Assembly (NCBI RefSeq): GCF_003369915.1
Contig: NC_046674.1
Location: 23,253,657-23,317,656, forward strand
Source of the DNA: Drosophila miranda
Lineage: Eukaryota > Arthropoda > Insecta > Diptera > Drosophilidae
Direction: 5' to 3'
Length of the DNA stretch: 64,000 bases
Made by a program: the position numbers and the translations under genes. Position 1 is the stretch's first letter. Each line of letters starts with the position of its first letter. Shown piece by piece: positions 10,919 to 24,645 of this stretch. The notes under the pieces are model-generated. The model was given only the letters and a program-made list of their open reading frames with translations, did no database searches and was not told the DNA's origin.

Positions 10919-11974
10919 ATGTCCGATTATGATAATGTGCGCATCAAAAAATTAGTCTTAAAAGGAGAAAAGCACAAGTAAGAGTATACTCTGTAGTTTC
11001 TGTAGCTGCTGTTACTTACAAGATTGTTTTTTCGCGTCCAACCACAGAAAAAGTAAGAAACGGAAGAAGGAAAAAGATGAAAAAGAAACTTCCAAAAAGC
11101 CAAAGGTTCAGGTCGACGAAGACGCAATTGATCACGGCGGCTGGTGGGCAGCGAAGGCAGCGGTGGACCTGACCGGAACAGTCGCTATAGAATTCGGTAA
11201 TCGATGTTACCTGAAGGCACTGGACAGTGGGTAATAAAGAAGACGCATTGTAAAAACATCATTATACTCACACACATAAATATTCCAGTCTGTTTACCCT
11301 GGGAGCCCCACACGGCTCTGGTGAGTCCCCGGAACCGGAGGAGATTTTTACTGCATTTCCCATCAACGATCGAAAAGTGGCCTTCAAATCGGGCTATGGG
11401 AAGTATCTCAAAATTGAAAAGGATGGAATGGTTACGGGTCGTTCAGAGGCCGTAGGTAGCATGGAGCAATGGGAGCCAGTTTTCGAGGTATGCATTTCGG
11501 TTCTATAAGACCCCAGAGGTGTTGAAGGAAAGTTGTATTCTATATTTTTAATGACCTAAAGGATAATCGGATGGCTCTGCTGTCGGAAACCGGACACTTC
11601 ATGTCGATCGATCCCGAAGACGATGCGTGCGTGGCCCTGCGCAAGAAGGTGGGAGAGCATGAAATTTGCAAAGTACGGAGCAATGGAGCACGTGACGTTG
11701 TCGTCGACGAGGAGCCCAAAGAAGAGAAGGGAGACTTGGGCGAAGTTGAAAAGAATTATGTGTAAGTAAGGCCCCGAAGAAGCAATCATTCTAAAAGTAA
11801 AGTTCTTTGTTTTGTTTTATCTACAGGAAAAAGTTTCAAAAGTTTCAGGACAAAAAGATTTTAATCAGCAAAAGCACCATAAAAGAGCTCGAGGAAGCCA
11901 AGGCCCAAGGATCCCTGCATGAAACTCTTCTGGACAGACGTAGCAAAATGAAAGCCGATCGTTATTGCAAGTGA
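10919..11974 (+). CDS. Frg1: FRG1 orthologue (fascin-like fold, RNA-associated nucleolar protein)
   Basis: CDS join(10919..10977,11048..11230,11289..11487,11562..11761,11827..11974), 262 residues, five exons with phase closing throughout. The N-terminus is very basic (KKSKKRKKEKDEK), a likely nuclear/nucleolar signal. It is followed by the FRG1 core: GGWWAAK, 'AVDLTGTVAIEFG', 'LGAPH', 'ALKSGYGKYL'-type VAFKSGYGKYLKIEKDG, and 'EQWEPVFE'. The C-terminus FQKFQDKKILISK...LHETLLDRRSKMKADRYCK is nearly identical to vertebrate FRG1. Human FRG1 is about 258 residues, so the gene is full length. The family is linked to pre-mRNA splicing complexes, nucleoli and actin bundling. The D. melanogaster gene I associate with this is CG6480, from memory. 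An AATAAA lies at 12064. Confidence 0.94.
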
Positions 11975-12063
11975 AGAAAGCTTTATTGTAAGATTTGACT
12001 TCTTTAATGTTCTAATGCTTTTGCTGATGCTGATTAATGAGTAGATCTACATTTAATTTAAAA

Positions 12064-12069
12064 AATAAA
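12064..12069 (+). terminator. Poly(A) signal of FRG1 gene
   Basis: AATAAA about 90 bp after the stop codon of the FRG1 gene. Canonical polyadenylation hexamer in the expected position. Confidence 0.6.
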
Positions 12070-12759
12070 TGAGTATTGGCCCTCGTTTATGGTGCACAAA
12101 CTGTTAAGGTACTCTTGCATGGATTTTGATAAGTGAGGTCTATACTTTTAGGATAAGTTTTAGTTTCTAGCTCACATTCATAGCCAGAGATGTACCAATA
12201 TTCAGTAGTGGCAAGGGCCCACATAGAGATTTACATGCTACGATTAGTTAATTCTAGTTGATTTGTCCGTTTCTAGTACTACGTAGGGGAAAATGTCTGG
12301 CCGCCCGCTTTTCCACCCCTGTCGGCGGCCTGCGATGGATGCCACTTGTACAACTCGTAACAGACGGCGTCACAACACACGACATATCGTGCACAACCAC
12401 CCGAGCCACCCCCTGGGTGGTTGTTTGAACCACCCCGTGCGCTCGCTCTCGTCCTCTCTCTGCGCACCCCCTCACACCAGCGCTGACGTGCGCTTCTCGC
12501 TTTCCCCGAGCAGGAAGTGAGGACAGCCTGAAGTCTCGTGTGGTGTCTCGTGCTCGTCCGTGCGCTCGTGGCTTTATTTCGCCTTGGCTGATGGCTTTAG
12601 GTCGCGTGCCCGCCAGTTTGCTCTGGACCCTGTTCGTAGGTGAAAGTCCACTCGCCTGTAGCCGCGCTATCATCGGATTCAATCGTATCATACATCGTCG
12701 TAGTAGTTGGGTTTTGATTCATCCATTCCATCGAGCTCTAGGCTGTCAAGAGCGCAACT

Positions 12760-13084
12760 CTGTTTTTTGTTTAGTGCGCCATCGAAGTGTCACTTGAGAA
12801 TTGTCAAAATTGAATTTTCCGAGCGATGGCAAATGGTTCAAAGTGCACAATGGTCTTCTGAATAGCAGTGACATCCGTGTGTGTGGGGTATCTGGATTCA
12901 CTTGGATATCTGGATAACTATTGTGAAGTGTGTTGCAGAAATAAGCTATTCGGATCCCCATATGTGGCAAAAGTGAAGCCGTCGGGGCACCACTCGTTGA
13001 ACTAATCCATTCGAATTGGGTGATCTCATTGAAATTTAAGGCACTGCATTCGTTAAAACCGTTCTGGCAATTGGAATCGCATAA
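12760..13084 (+). other. Candidate 5' UTR exon (uncertain)
   Basis: A region of mixed composition that ends in a good splice donor (CGCATAA|GTAAGG at 13084/13085) and lies upstream of the TSP1/CUB gene on the same strand. It has no long open frame, as expected of a UTR. The 5' boundary is a guess and no promoter motif was certain. Confidence 0.2.
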
Positions 13085-14514
13085 GTAAGGCTCGCTGTCT
13101 GGCCGCTCTGCTCGTATTCCTGTTCTCTTTTTGGTGGTGTTTCCAAAACTGCATGCAACATGGGGTGTTTTTTTCCCTGTGGCGGGGACAGGTATGGGAT
13201 AATCAATTCGAAGTAAAGCTAGATTCAGAAAGGAACGCCACTGCCACTGCAGCAGGACCACAAGCAACGTGTTCTAAAAGACCATCTTGCTAGGCTATAA
13301 TGCTTGTCTGAAAACTTTTAGCATTGATTCATCATCGTTTTTGATACATGTAAGTAAATCTGTAAATGAATTCCGATATCTGTGGATCGACAGAATTCCT
13401 TTGAACATATTTCCCAAAGATTAAAGATCTCCTTTTCAAAAGTTTTGTAAATCACTTCAATCATCTTACGAAATAATAGCATGCATGTTGTTGTCATATT
13501 GAAAAGGACTTACAGGGTATACCACAGCACCCTAGGAACCATAGAAATTGCAATTGCTTTGACAGCTTTTCCTTTTGTTGGAGTGTCTGTCTGCAACGTT
13601 GTCAAGTACAAAAGCGTTCGATTGAAAGCCAGATGATAGTCAGGCAACGGAAAAACTGACAATGAAAATCCGTCAGATTTAATTTATTTCCACAGCATCT
13701 GTTGACTGCTACGAGCGTATTGTTCTCTGTGACAATTAAATATGTTTTTTGGGCAATATGAAACATTAAATTATGACAGTTTACATACATAAAATGTAAG
13801 AATATCATGCTACAGAGCTGTACGAAGTATCCCTGTCATTACATATTTTACAGCCCGTTCCATGGAATATTCTGGCAAAGCGACTTGACTTTTTAATAAA
13901 CGAGCGATTAACTTCTCTTTAGCGGATACTTGTCTGGAAAATTAAAGAAAGTCAACTCGGAAACGGCGGATAATTGGAGTTTACTCGCAGACAAGGACTT
14001 TTGAAGTATTTTTGAGTTGTAAAGGACTTGGGCTTCCACCCATGGGGGAGCAAACACACACACTCTGCGCCCGGAAAAGTATTTGAAACAGTGTTTAAGC
14101 TTCACATAGCTTTTCCGCGGTTTGCGAACTATTAAAAAGTGAGCAGAATTCCTGGTGTACGTCCACCCAAGCGAACCGCCTGCCAAGGACCAGGGTGCTG
14201 GTGGTGTGGTCGGGATGATTATCCCAAGTTTTGCCATTATTCCGTCCTCCCCGAGTTGTGGCTCTCGCTTCTCTACACGTAGGAGTATTCTGAAAGCCAC
14301 AGAGCTGTTATGGGGAAAATCTTTTAATTAATTTTAAACTAATTTTCTTAAAAGCCAAGTGAAATGACCTTTCGGAGAACTACCAACAGCACAAGCGTCG
14401 TCCGAGGAGTTGAAAGAAATGCAGGCCTTCAAGTGTGCTCAAGTGCCACACAATTAAATTGCAATATTTTCACACTGCGCCTTAAAAATAAAACGCTTAG
14501 TGATTAAGGATTTT

Positions 14515-15600
14515 TATACCCGATACTCAAAATGAGTATTGGGGTATATTAGATTTGTGGTAAAAGTGGATGTGTGTAACGTCCAGAAGGAATCGTTTCC
14601 GACCCCATAAAGTATATATATTTTTGATCAGCATCAATAGCCGAGTCGATTGAGCCCTGTCTGTCTGTCCGTCTGTCCGTCCGTCCGTCCGTCCGTCCGT
14701 CCGTCCCCTTCAGCGCCTAGTGCTCAAAGACTATAAGATCTAGAGCAACGATGTTTTGGATCCAGACTTCTGTGATATGTCACTGCTACAAAAATATTTC
14801 AAAACTTCGCCCCGCCCACTTCCGCCCCCACAAAGGACGAAAATCTGTGGCATCCACATTTTTAAAGATACGATAAAACCAAAAACGCAGAATCGTAGAG
14901 GATGACTATATTTTCTAGAGTGTAAAATCTGAACCAGATCGTATAATTATTATAGCCAGAATCAAGAAAACAATTTCATTCTTTCTCGCACTGTCTCTCT
15001 CTAACACACAGGTTTCATGGTCGGCTTTGCCAATTGCAAGATATGAGTTCAAGGATCTCAGAACCTATAAGAGCCAGAGCAACCAAATTTGGTATCCACA
15101 CTCCTGTGATATCGGACCTTGACCATTTTGTGTCAAAATTTCGCCACACCCCCTTCCGCCCCCGCAAAGGACGATAAGGCTAGAGTAACCAAATTTGGTA
15201 TCCGCACTCCTGTTAGATCTCACTATAAAACGTATATCTCAAAATTTCACCCCACCCCCTTCCGCCCCTACAAAGGACGAAAATCTGTTGCTTCCACAAT
15301 ATTGCATATTCGTGAAAACTAAAAACGCAGAATCATAGATAATGACCATATCTATCAGATTGCTGAATCTGGATCAGATCAGATCATTTTTATAGCCAAA
15401 AGGAACAAATCAATTTGCACTGGCTACGCAGCGCCCGACGTCACGCTCAGACTGATTTTCTGTCTCTCTCGCACGCACTCTTTGTCGTGTCGTTCAATAT
15501 TAGCGGCGTCTGCCGGAGGAGAGCCATACTGACTTAGTATCGGGTATAACCGTAGAGTTGCGGTGTCCGCAGCAACTCACAACGTTCCCCCTCGTTCTAT
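14515..15600 (+). mobile_element. INE-1/DINE-1-like element, longest copy in the window
   Basis: Starts 'TATACCCGATACTCAAAATG', continues with 'gtgtgtaacgtccagaagg', 'accccataaagtatatata', 'gatcagcatcaatagccgag' and a GTCC/GTCT microsatellite (14658-14706), and ends 'gtatcgggtataaccgtagag...aacgttccccctcg'. The 5' block is closely similar to INE-1/DINE-1 of other Drosophila as I remember it. The interior holds three copies of a 'CGCC-CC-CTTCCGCCCC-CAAAGGACG' block (about 14808, 15142, 15248) and two copies of 'CCAAATTTGGTATCC' (about 15083 and 15189). No coding capacity, as expected of this non-autonomous Helitron-derived family. Confidence 0.75.
14658..14706. repeat. (GTCT/GTCC)n microsatellite inside the INE-1-like element
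   Basis: Tetranucleotide run of GTCT units passing into GTCC units. A microsatellite at this position is a standard part of DINE-1 structure, and the same motif appears inverted at about 340-365. Confidence 0.85.
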
Positions 15601-15928
15601 GTAGGTATGTTACCTTGTTGAGAGCGTTTCAGTTGGGATCTCGACTTTCACTACTTTAAAAGAGACCTTACGAACCATTCAAATGGAGGCATGCCCCAAT
15701 CTCCTGTCCATTCCACTTCCCTCCGATGGGGATTAGCAATTTGTTAAGCCAACAATTTACTTAGTTCCGTAGGGCTTCACTTTGGTAAGTTGTTTGCATT
15801 TCGCAAGGGAATTGCTGTTCATTTTCTGCACTGAATGCAGAGTGAAGGATATCCGATGACCGCGCGGAATGGCATGCCAGACGCACTGCACGGCTTCGCC
15901 GTCACGTCACTCCTTCTGTTTAATTGTA

Positions 15929-16108
15929 ATTATACCCAGTATGCGTGGAGTAAAGAGGGTATATGGTATTTTTGAGAATACACATATGTATAGAACAGGA
16001 TCAGTATCGGTATCGGTATCGGTGGCTTTAGAACCTAAGCAACAAAGTCTTCAATATCTTGTGGACTTTGTTTACCGATTATGGGGTATCTTATAGTCGG
16101 AATGGTAT
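15929..16108 (+). mobile_element. Short INE-1-like derivative
   Basis: Begins 'ATTATACCCAGTATGCGTGG...AAGAGGGTATATGG' and ends 'ATGGGGTATCTTATAGTCGG', the two ends expected of an INE-1-like element with most of the interior missing. It contains a (GGTATC)n run at about 16004-16024. A second short copy with the same ends is at 24377-24645. Confidence 0.45.
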
Positions 16109-19100
16109 GGTTTCTTACTCCTTTAAACTTTTGCCTTTGAAGTCTTTTTCATATGTCACCTCGAGCAACATTTGTGCAGTGCGACTGCTCCATTTGCCAG
16201 TCGGAAATGTTTTCAGTTTGGCTTTCGAGTAATGCAATTGTGGATAATATTGTATCTGTGTGTGCACCGCACCCCCACACGCATCTTGTTTTATTTTTGT
16301 TTAAGTTTCGGATAAAGGGAACATTTAGTTGATTATATTGTAACTCGATATTGTTCAACAGCTGCACTATTTCAAGTCTTCCTTGTACTTTACGCCTAGT
16401 AAAGTGTACACACATTTATCAAGCCTGCGGAAACACATCATACTAGAGTGTTGATGGAATTATTTATTAATAATTCTTTGATTGGTATTCCAACGACATT
16501 AATCATATGCGCCAAAGGTAATCAAAGACAAATGAAAGACGCGACGGAAGATCGATGGTTCCTCTGGCAGGCATTCTATGATAAGTGATTTGTTTTTTAT
16601 CAGTTATATAGTTGATTAAGACAGATGGCTTTGATATGTATGACATAAGTATGTATGTGGAAGAATTCTGCAATTCATTTCATGGCAAAGCAGGGGTCAC
16701 TGGGTAGTAAAAATGAGGCCACAACATGGATAAATAATTTGGAAACAGTCCTTTTCGGCTGTTATCCAACGACTCACAAAATTTTATCGTGTTTGTTTAA
16801 TGACTACAGCCAGAAAAAGTCAGAAAAAGTAAACTTTTCTTTTGCAGTATCATGACTTTTAATTTCAAATTGGATTGCTGCTTGAATAAAGGATACCCGA
16901 GTAGCGTTTATCCCATAATCTTCTTTGTTTTTCATTTCAGTGTACGGAAAAATGTGCGTAATTAAACTGAAGCCGGATTCAGGGTTTCATTTTGCAATTT
17001 ATGCGACAATGTAATCCGGCGGTAAGCGATTATACGAGTGAACGAGTGGCAGAGTGTGGTGTGGGGCATACTTATGTACAAGTATTTCCGTATTTCTGCC
17101 AACAAAACAACACACACAAATCTATGCTCGTGTGAATGTGAATGTAAATGCTTGCACCTCCAAATAATGAAAATAATCAAGGCAAAGGAACAGAAACACG
17201 AACACGAACAGGAACAGGCACAATTAGACGGAGAGGCACTCAGTCTCTGTTCCCTCCTTGAGTTGATGTCAACTCGGTGGAAGGGAGTCTGTCACCTTTG
17301 GGGCGTTCAACAAACATGGAGCCCATGTCCATGTCTCCCACCCACCGACTGTACGATTCAGCAAAATACTTCCTAATAAAAAAATGCAAATTTAATTTAC
17401 TTTCGGTGGCTGTTGGCTCGTGGCAAACATAAATCGAAGTCAACGTGGTGCTCCACCACTTACCCACTCCGGCAATTCTCCACGGCAGCCACGCAACTCC
17501 TGGGGATGCCCATGCTTTGCCCCCACTTATTACACTTCCGCTTCCTGGATGTGGATGGAGAGGTTCTCTATTGCGTGTCATAAGCCTCTCCCTCGCTGCC
17601 GCCTACTCCCCAAAACAATTTTCTCATAAACAATTTTGCCTACGAACCTGGGGAACAGGAAGATTGGATTCCATGGAGGGAGCTGTGTATGAGGTGTGTG
17701 TGTGGAGGCTGAGGCGCCACACTTTCGACTACATCTGATATATCTGTCCACAGCTCCAGCTCCGAGGCGCGTGATGCTGCACGTAATGAGAACCATTTTT
17801 ATTCAAATTAGATCCATTGCCGGCCGCTTGGTACAATTATGGCCGACCACCGCCGCAGCTAGCAGCTGGCAGCTGGCAACTGGCAACTGGGATTCTGGTC
17901 CAATGGACGGCCTCTGGGGCATGGCAAGGCATGGCATTCCACTGCGCTTATAAAGTAATGACCTGCTGCTGTCTGATTACTTTTCCACGTGCCACATTTT
18001 AAACGGGGAATCTTTCGAAATGTTTCGATGTAATCTGTCCTTTCTTTGATTAGATTACTTTCATCATATCCACGCTAAATATGCAAAGGACTAAAAGATA
18101 CTCCAATATTATATCCCAAGATATTCGCTGTGCATTCCCAAAAACACTCCGATTACTCCAGTTGTGGCTTTTATTCTAAACGGAGTCGGTTTCAGCCCAG
18201 GCTCATTATCGTAATGGACGCCCTGGGGGAGGATTGGGTGGGAAATGGCGAAAACGCATTCCATTAATCATCCCGAGAAGCCCTGGTCCGGTCCCGCTCG
18301 CGGTCCCTGATAGCCAACCACAAAATCAACAGCAAATGAAGCGAACGAAAAGACGAAAATATTGCCGCTTACGATTTCAATCTCGCAGCATTATTCAAAA
18401 CTGCTGAAGCCGTTATCGGGTATTAATTTCAAAAATCCCCGAAATGTTTAATGGGTGGATGGAGATTCGTGGATGTTTAGTGGGTAGATTCGTGAATGGA
18501 TACTCTGACTCTTTAGTGGCTAGATTCGTAAACGGATGGGATGGTCGAAGCGCTTGTGTTAGAGGCAAACAACTGTGTTTTTATGTTGTGCCATTAATGT
18601 ACATAAAATCAGTAATTATTATTATTTACTCAACATTTGGTCTATGAAATCCTGCATTTTGGTCACGCAACATGTCCGCAAAAGCAGAAATCAATCAAAG
18701 CGAATAGCTGGACTTATTGTCAGTAGAAAATCGAAATTCCCAGACATTCGAGCGGCAATCCAGAAAAAAATTACCCAAGTATTTGTGCCGACTCATTATA
18801 TTTTCGGGATAAACTCCTTTGGGCGCACTGTCTGGGATGGCGCTGCCGTCGATTAATGGATTCCTTTCGCTTGGCGGCACTGGCGCCTCAAAGGCTGTCT
18901 GCCATAAAAACTGACAAATCAAGCTCCAGCTGTTCCCGCGTCAACGACATCATGTATAGGGATACGAATGAACGGGGAGGCGACTTGTGGCATTTGCGCA
19001 GCGGAGTCAGTGAAAGGGAAAAGGAAAAGGGAGATGTTCCAGACCAGACCCAGTGCTTGCAAGGGAGTATCGCTTCAATACAGGACTCTATGCGAGCGTT

Positions 19101-20328
19101 ATGCAAATATGAATATTGTGTCCCGGCCGATAAGGGAAGAAGAACCCAGACCCAGACCCAGAGACTGTGCCAGCGCCAGCACCAACTTCTATCTCCGAGC
19201 GCCGCTGGCTACTGTCTGGGATTTCTTCAATCGGAAAGCAACTCGGGGAGTTTTTATTTCGGTGACCCTAATATTCGTATACGCAATTTGTATTTTCCTT
19301 GCCTTTTTTTTCTGCTGATTTACAGATTTGTTATCGCATCCTTTCTGATGTGTGGGTGCGGAATATGGCATGGATATGGAATTATCTATTTAGGCCAAAA
19401 CTAAATTGACTGTAATTCATTTTCATGGAACGCCAAGTTTGGCATTCCACACAGCTTTTATGAGGGGGTATCCGGCACGTGAAGACTCGTAATTTGATTG
19501 GATTAGTTGAGTCAATTGAATCACCCACGCCAGATGGTAAATTATGAATAAATCAACCGTAATGAGAGGAAGCTGTAAGTGCAGTCGATTAAGAGGTCAT
19601 GGAATAGTGACTTGGCTTGCCATTTTTTCTTCGGAGTAAGCTCTTTTTGTGACAGTGTTTCAATCAGAACAGCCCAAAGAATAGAAACGCATAATTCTGA
19701 TTCTTTGAAACGCCTTCAAACACATAGCACGAGTATATTAATATTCTACGAATAGATCTCATTACTGGCAATGTAATGAGAATTGATTGAAAAACTACAA
19801 CAAATTTCAGGGTGCCATTTGTAAGTCTTCCTTGTGTTTCGAGTATAGGAATCCCTTTTTGTACTCGTCTCATAAACCCTCTAATTGGATATTGGGCGTC
19901 ATTGATACGACTTCGTTTGGAAAGCATTGTGAGACGCTCCCGAAAAAACAGCGACAATTGCACGCGCTCTGCCTTGAGTTGTGTGCCTCTGTTTGTCTCT
20001 TTGCAACTTTGGAGCAGCACGATACAAAGACGACAGCCACAAGACACTCGCTCGAGGGCGTCCTGGGGGCGAGGACCGCGCAGTGCGGGCGACAGGAGGC
20101 GGACCCCGACAATGTGGCTGACTGATTTAAGTGCACATTTAGTTTAGAGGCAGCATAGAGGCGGATGCCATGGCAGAATCGGAACGAACACACCCACACT
20201 TAAGCTCCGACGGGGTCGGGTCTAGTCTGCATTCGGAGCCGCTTCTGGAGGGCTGTCTTAGATTGTGGTCTAGTCGCTAAGTTTCCTGGGCAGACGTCGC
20301 AGACGTTTATTAAAGTGACGTTGGGAGA

Positions 20329-20371
20329 GTCAGACCAGACCAGACCAGGCCAGGCCAGGCCAGGCCAGGGC
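20329..20371. repeat. GACCA/GGCCA pentanucleotide repeat
   Basis: Iterated 'gaccagaccagaccaggccaggccagg'. Simple repeat in the long presumed intron, no evident function. Confidence 0.8.
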
Positions 20372-23300
20372 AGGACTCTCGACAAGTTTACGACGGTGCG
20401 AACGCCTGGGTCTTCAATTATTAAGTAGCACTTGCTGCCTGCCGCATAGGACGAGTCGTGGTGGGGTCGGTGTCGACTCTCTTTAATGTCCACCTGCATG
20501 CAATCCAGTCGTTGCCCCAGGGCGCCCGCTTGAGTAGCTTTGTCCGTGTAATGCATTCCATTTCCATATGGCAGGGCTCTACCTGGATTCAGTCAGAGGC
20601 AGAGGCATGGCAGACCCTGCCTCTGTGTTCCATTCGTCCTGAGGGCCGTCTGCGGTGGAAAAGCTTTTCACCTCCATTCTAATATACTCGTGTTTTTATT
20701 TACTGTTGAGGCTCCATGCGAGCAGTTTTCGCATGATGAGGTGCCCTTAGTTCTGATGAAAGAGTTACGAGCCACGGCAGGAGCAGGAGCAGCAGCAGCA
20801 GCAGGAGTTGAGGAACCCCACACCCGCCGTCAATGTCAATTGCATGGGGCACGCGAGTGCCTGTGTTGCGGTTAGTCTTGTGGAAAATGCCACCAACGGA
20901 GATGCAGTCTGGAGTTAAAATTGCTTTGCAATTTCATAAGCGAACCCACATACTCGTACTCACTTTACTTTTCAGGAGCTCCCTCCCCTTCCCAGTGGAT
21001 TAGACGTCCCTGCAAGTGTTGGGAATATTTCTACCACCACCATCGTGTGTTTTTAACTTTGATTCGCCCTTTTTCCGGTTGAACGATGTAAAGGTATTCA
21101 GAATCTATTGATGGTAAAGCCACGTTCGAATCTGCATAAAAAACTTCTTACAAAAAACTATTCATTCCTCTGCTTTCCGTTGCTCTGACGACATCGAATC
21201 GAAAAACTCCCAACATTTTAATGATATCTTGCTCAGAATGTGGTTTTTGAAAGACCAAACTTCCTGCAGTAAGTGAGAGCTCCCAAGAACGGGGGAATAG
21301 GCTAGGGGTAGGATACATCTTTTGTGAGAAAAGGGTATTTAAATACTTGACGCCTTCTTTCTGGGCTTTCGTTGCTGTGACAAAAAAGGGTGGTGCGGCC
21401 CTACAATCATTGTAGTTAAAGCCTTTGTGGTTTCGGTGTCAAGTGCAACGACAACTGTGCAACGGCACTGTGCTTCTTGCCACATTCTTGCTCTTACTAC
21501 TCTTTGAGCTGCATTTATTTTTGCCCTGACGGCTTGGGTCAGCGGTTGCCAAGTAGTTAAACCTCGTAGCTGATACAACTGCAGAGAAACTGGAGGTCTA
21601 CAGAGCCACAAAGAGGAACCAGGCTGCAGAAATTCTGTCCCAAATTAAATTTTAGTTTTTTAAACACTGTGTCTTTATCTATATAAATTATATATCCACA
21701 TAGGATTGGATATGGATATTATGGATAATTCTGCAAACTATGAATGCCAGCTTTCGACTATTTTAATTTGTACTATGTACTTGTAAAGGTTGTATCCTTC
21801 AGTGGATTCTTTTGGCCGTGGCCTAATACCCATGTAAATGCCTGCTTTGCTGTGCCTTCCATCATTTTGGCGAAACGAGGACAAGCTTGTGTATGGCTGT
21901 GGTCCAGGTCGGGCAATTACATCCCAGAGGGATTTATTATTTGTAGTTTTAAGCCCATTTGCCAGAGAGACCAAACAGCGTTCGTGGCTCCCTTCCCCCC
22001 TTCCCGCTTCCCCATCCAATTGAGGCAAGAGCCTCAGCCAGAGCAAGGGACGTACGACCAGTACCAGGGCACCGCATGCGGGCTGGCTCCGTTCCGTAAA
22101 CCGAACTTTCCCTGCAAACTCAGCTCGTTCTCAGCCTTGTCCATTGATTAAGAGTAAACAGAGCATGTAAATGTGTGGATATTCAAAATCTGCATTTTTC
22201 CCTTTTCCTTTGTGGGTGAATTTGCGCATTTTAAAGTTTCGCCCGTAGAGCTACGGCAACTCGTCTGTGCGGTTGTGTGTGTTTTCATAGACGAGTCACC
22301 CCCAGCGGAGTCGAAGCAGAGTTTTCCCTGCCCACAAAATATAATGAATAACAGCACTCTGGCGGGGTCGCAGGGGGCGGAGATACTCGTGGCAGAGGCG
22401 ACAGGCGAGTGGCGAGTGGCGAGGGTGGAATTGGTAGCCAGACGGCAAACCAGTCGGGCAGGGGCAATGACATGTAGAGCCTGTCGTACTGCCCCCTAGG
22501 TCCAGGTCCAGGTCCTGGTCCAAGTCCAGGTCCAGGCACCAGGCACAGGGCCCACATTTTAGCCCAGCCATGCACCATAATTTTCTGTGCCGCAATCACT
22601 TTGATTTTCCACGCTGCGACGATTGGAGGCCTGTGTAGCGGGCCAGGCCAGCGATTAGCGTCAGTGGCGGGTGGCTCTGGCTAGCAGGATAATGGCCCAT
22701 TCAAAGGACCGCACAGTGCAGTTAATAGTTTTCCGATGCCACTCACCCTCCCATCACCACCCTCATCGCAACGCTTTGACCTCCGATCGCCCACAGCGAC
22801 ATCGATAATCATGATGGTGGGCGGCGGCGACACGTCACGCTCCCCTGTTGCACAGTGGGGGACAAAGCTAAGTTTGCGAGTTTTTGGCAATGAAAAGTGT
22901 GCTCTGATTTCTGATTTTGAATGGAAACTGATATGTCGTCCGTGAATGTGGGCGGACTTATTCAAACATTTTACAGCGATGTTGTGTGATGTGGAGGCTT
23001 ATGATGCTATCATAGCCCTTATGTTATGCTTTATACAATAACAATTTGCTTGTGTAAAAGTGTAATCGAATATTGCCAAAAGTTAATTGGTAATGTGTTG
23101 AGTGTTTCCTCCTATTCTAAAAGGACATCAAAAGGAAACCAACACAGAGTTTACAGCACTAAAGTATCGGAGTTTGATTTGCAACCAGGTGTTGGGCTAT
23201 ATGTTCGGAGTATGTCCCTCCTCTGAGAATCGATCCAATGCGCACGGACGAGCACATGTGTCATGCGGGATCCCTTGGCAGGTCCGACTCATTAGCGCGA

Positions 23301-24376
23301 AAGGCGTGCAATGTGCCATCTGCCTATCGGTATATGATCCGTGCGTGTTTGTAATTAAAGTTACACTCCTACGAGAAGGGAAGGATGGGGTGCGGCAGGG
23401 AAGGGCAGAGACATGGACAGGGACAGGGACAGGGAGAACAACATGCCAATGACGTTGGCAGATTTCGCTAATGATGAAGGCTGCACGGAGAGTGGGGGTT
23501 GATATAGGCACCTGGATTCCTTGCCTGTGTCGAAGTGAGACCGACAGGAACTAGCTGCAGAACATCAACCCACAAACTCGTATAAAGTTTACGGTTGTAC
23601 GTTGATTCAGTCATCATATTACGGGGATGCCGATGCCTCCTTTCAGCCAGTGATGAATAGCTGCACCTGGAGCTGGGACTGTGGCTGGCACTGGGGCTTG
23701 GGCTGGTGTCTCTGCTTGCCTTGTTTCAGAATGTGTTTAATATTATACACGTATTTGTAGAAAAGTTACTTAATTATGGGGAGGAGGCAAACACTCCGAG
23801 TGGTCTCGGTCCTCCACCGATGGTGCTAGGATGGGTCAACAGAACGAATTGATAACTAATACTCTTTCAACGAGCAGCACAGCGTTAGAGTTAGAGTTAG
23901 CGCTAGCGTCCATCTGTCAGCTGCAGTCAAACTAATGGGGAAAATGGAAATGAAAATGCCGCCCAAAAGTTCAAATTACTTCACAAATTGAAATTGAAAA
24001 TGTCCTTTTACCAAACACGGGTGAAATGTGCAATTAGGGAGATACTTTGAGTGCTGATTCCGCAATAATCTACAATTTATGGTTTCTACTTACAACAATT
24101 GCGCCCCGCCCCCAAACGACACATAAAGATACATAGGTATTTTATGAATTCTGCCTAAACATGTTATTATTATATTTTGAAGTGAAAATCACAAGGACGA
24201 GGCCCTCGCAGTTGGAATCACAATTTTCCTTAGTTTTATGTTTGTTTTATTTCGCTTGTGTTGGACCATAACTTTCATGAAATTGCATTGAATTGTGAAA
24301 ATAATCGCCATAAAAATGCTTCGTGCACGACTTGTAATTGGTTTAAGAATTTATGAGGGTTGATTCTGTTTTTGAT

Positions 24377-24645
24377 ACCCAATATTTTTGAGAAAACAAG
24401 GGTATATTGTGGTTGTAAGATCTTACCTCAATTTTTTTACCCCAAATATACTCCTACCTCTATACTCTGTATATGTACCTACATATGTATAGATATACAT
24501 ATGTACATATCATGGATCTTGACGAGTATATAATAAAAAGCTGGCGACAGGAAAAATATGTCTTTTAGAGCCTTTTACCTTTAAGATTAAGATCAAATAA
24601 TTTTGAGAACGGGTATCTTATAGTCGGGATGTCTACTCTAGTATT
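24377..24645 (+). mobile_element. Short INE-1-like derivative, second copy
   Basis: Begins 'GATACCCAATATTTTTGAG...CAAGGGTATATTG' and ends 'GAACGGGTATCTTATAGTCGGGATG', the same end motifs as the element at 15929-16108. The interior is TACATA-rich and differs from that copy. Confidence 0.4.

Noticed and set aside
12254..12691. 145-codon minus-strand frame
   Set aside because: Arg/Thr-rich composition from GC-rich DNA, no domain and no splice context. More likely 5' non-coding sequence.
18856..19404. 182-codon plus-strand frame in the long presumed intron
   Set aside because: No recognisable motif, contains low-complexity GAAAAGG/CCCAGA runs, and three overlapping frames are similarly open.
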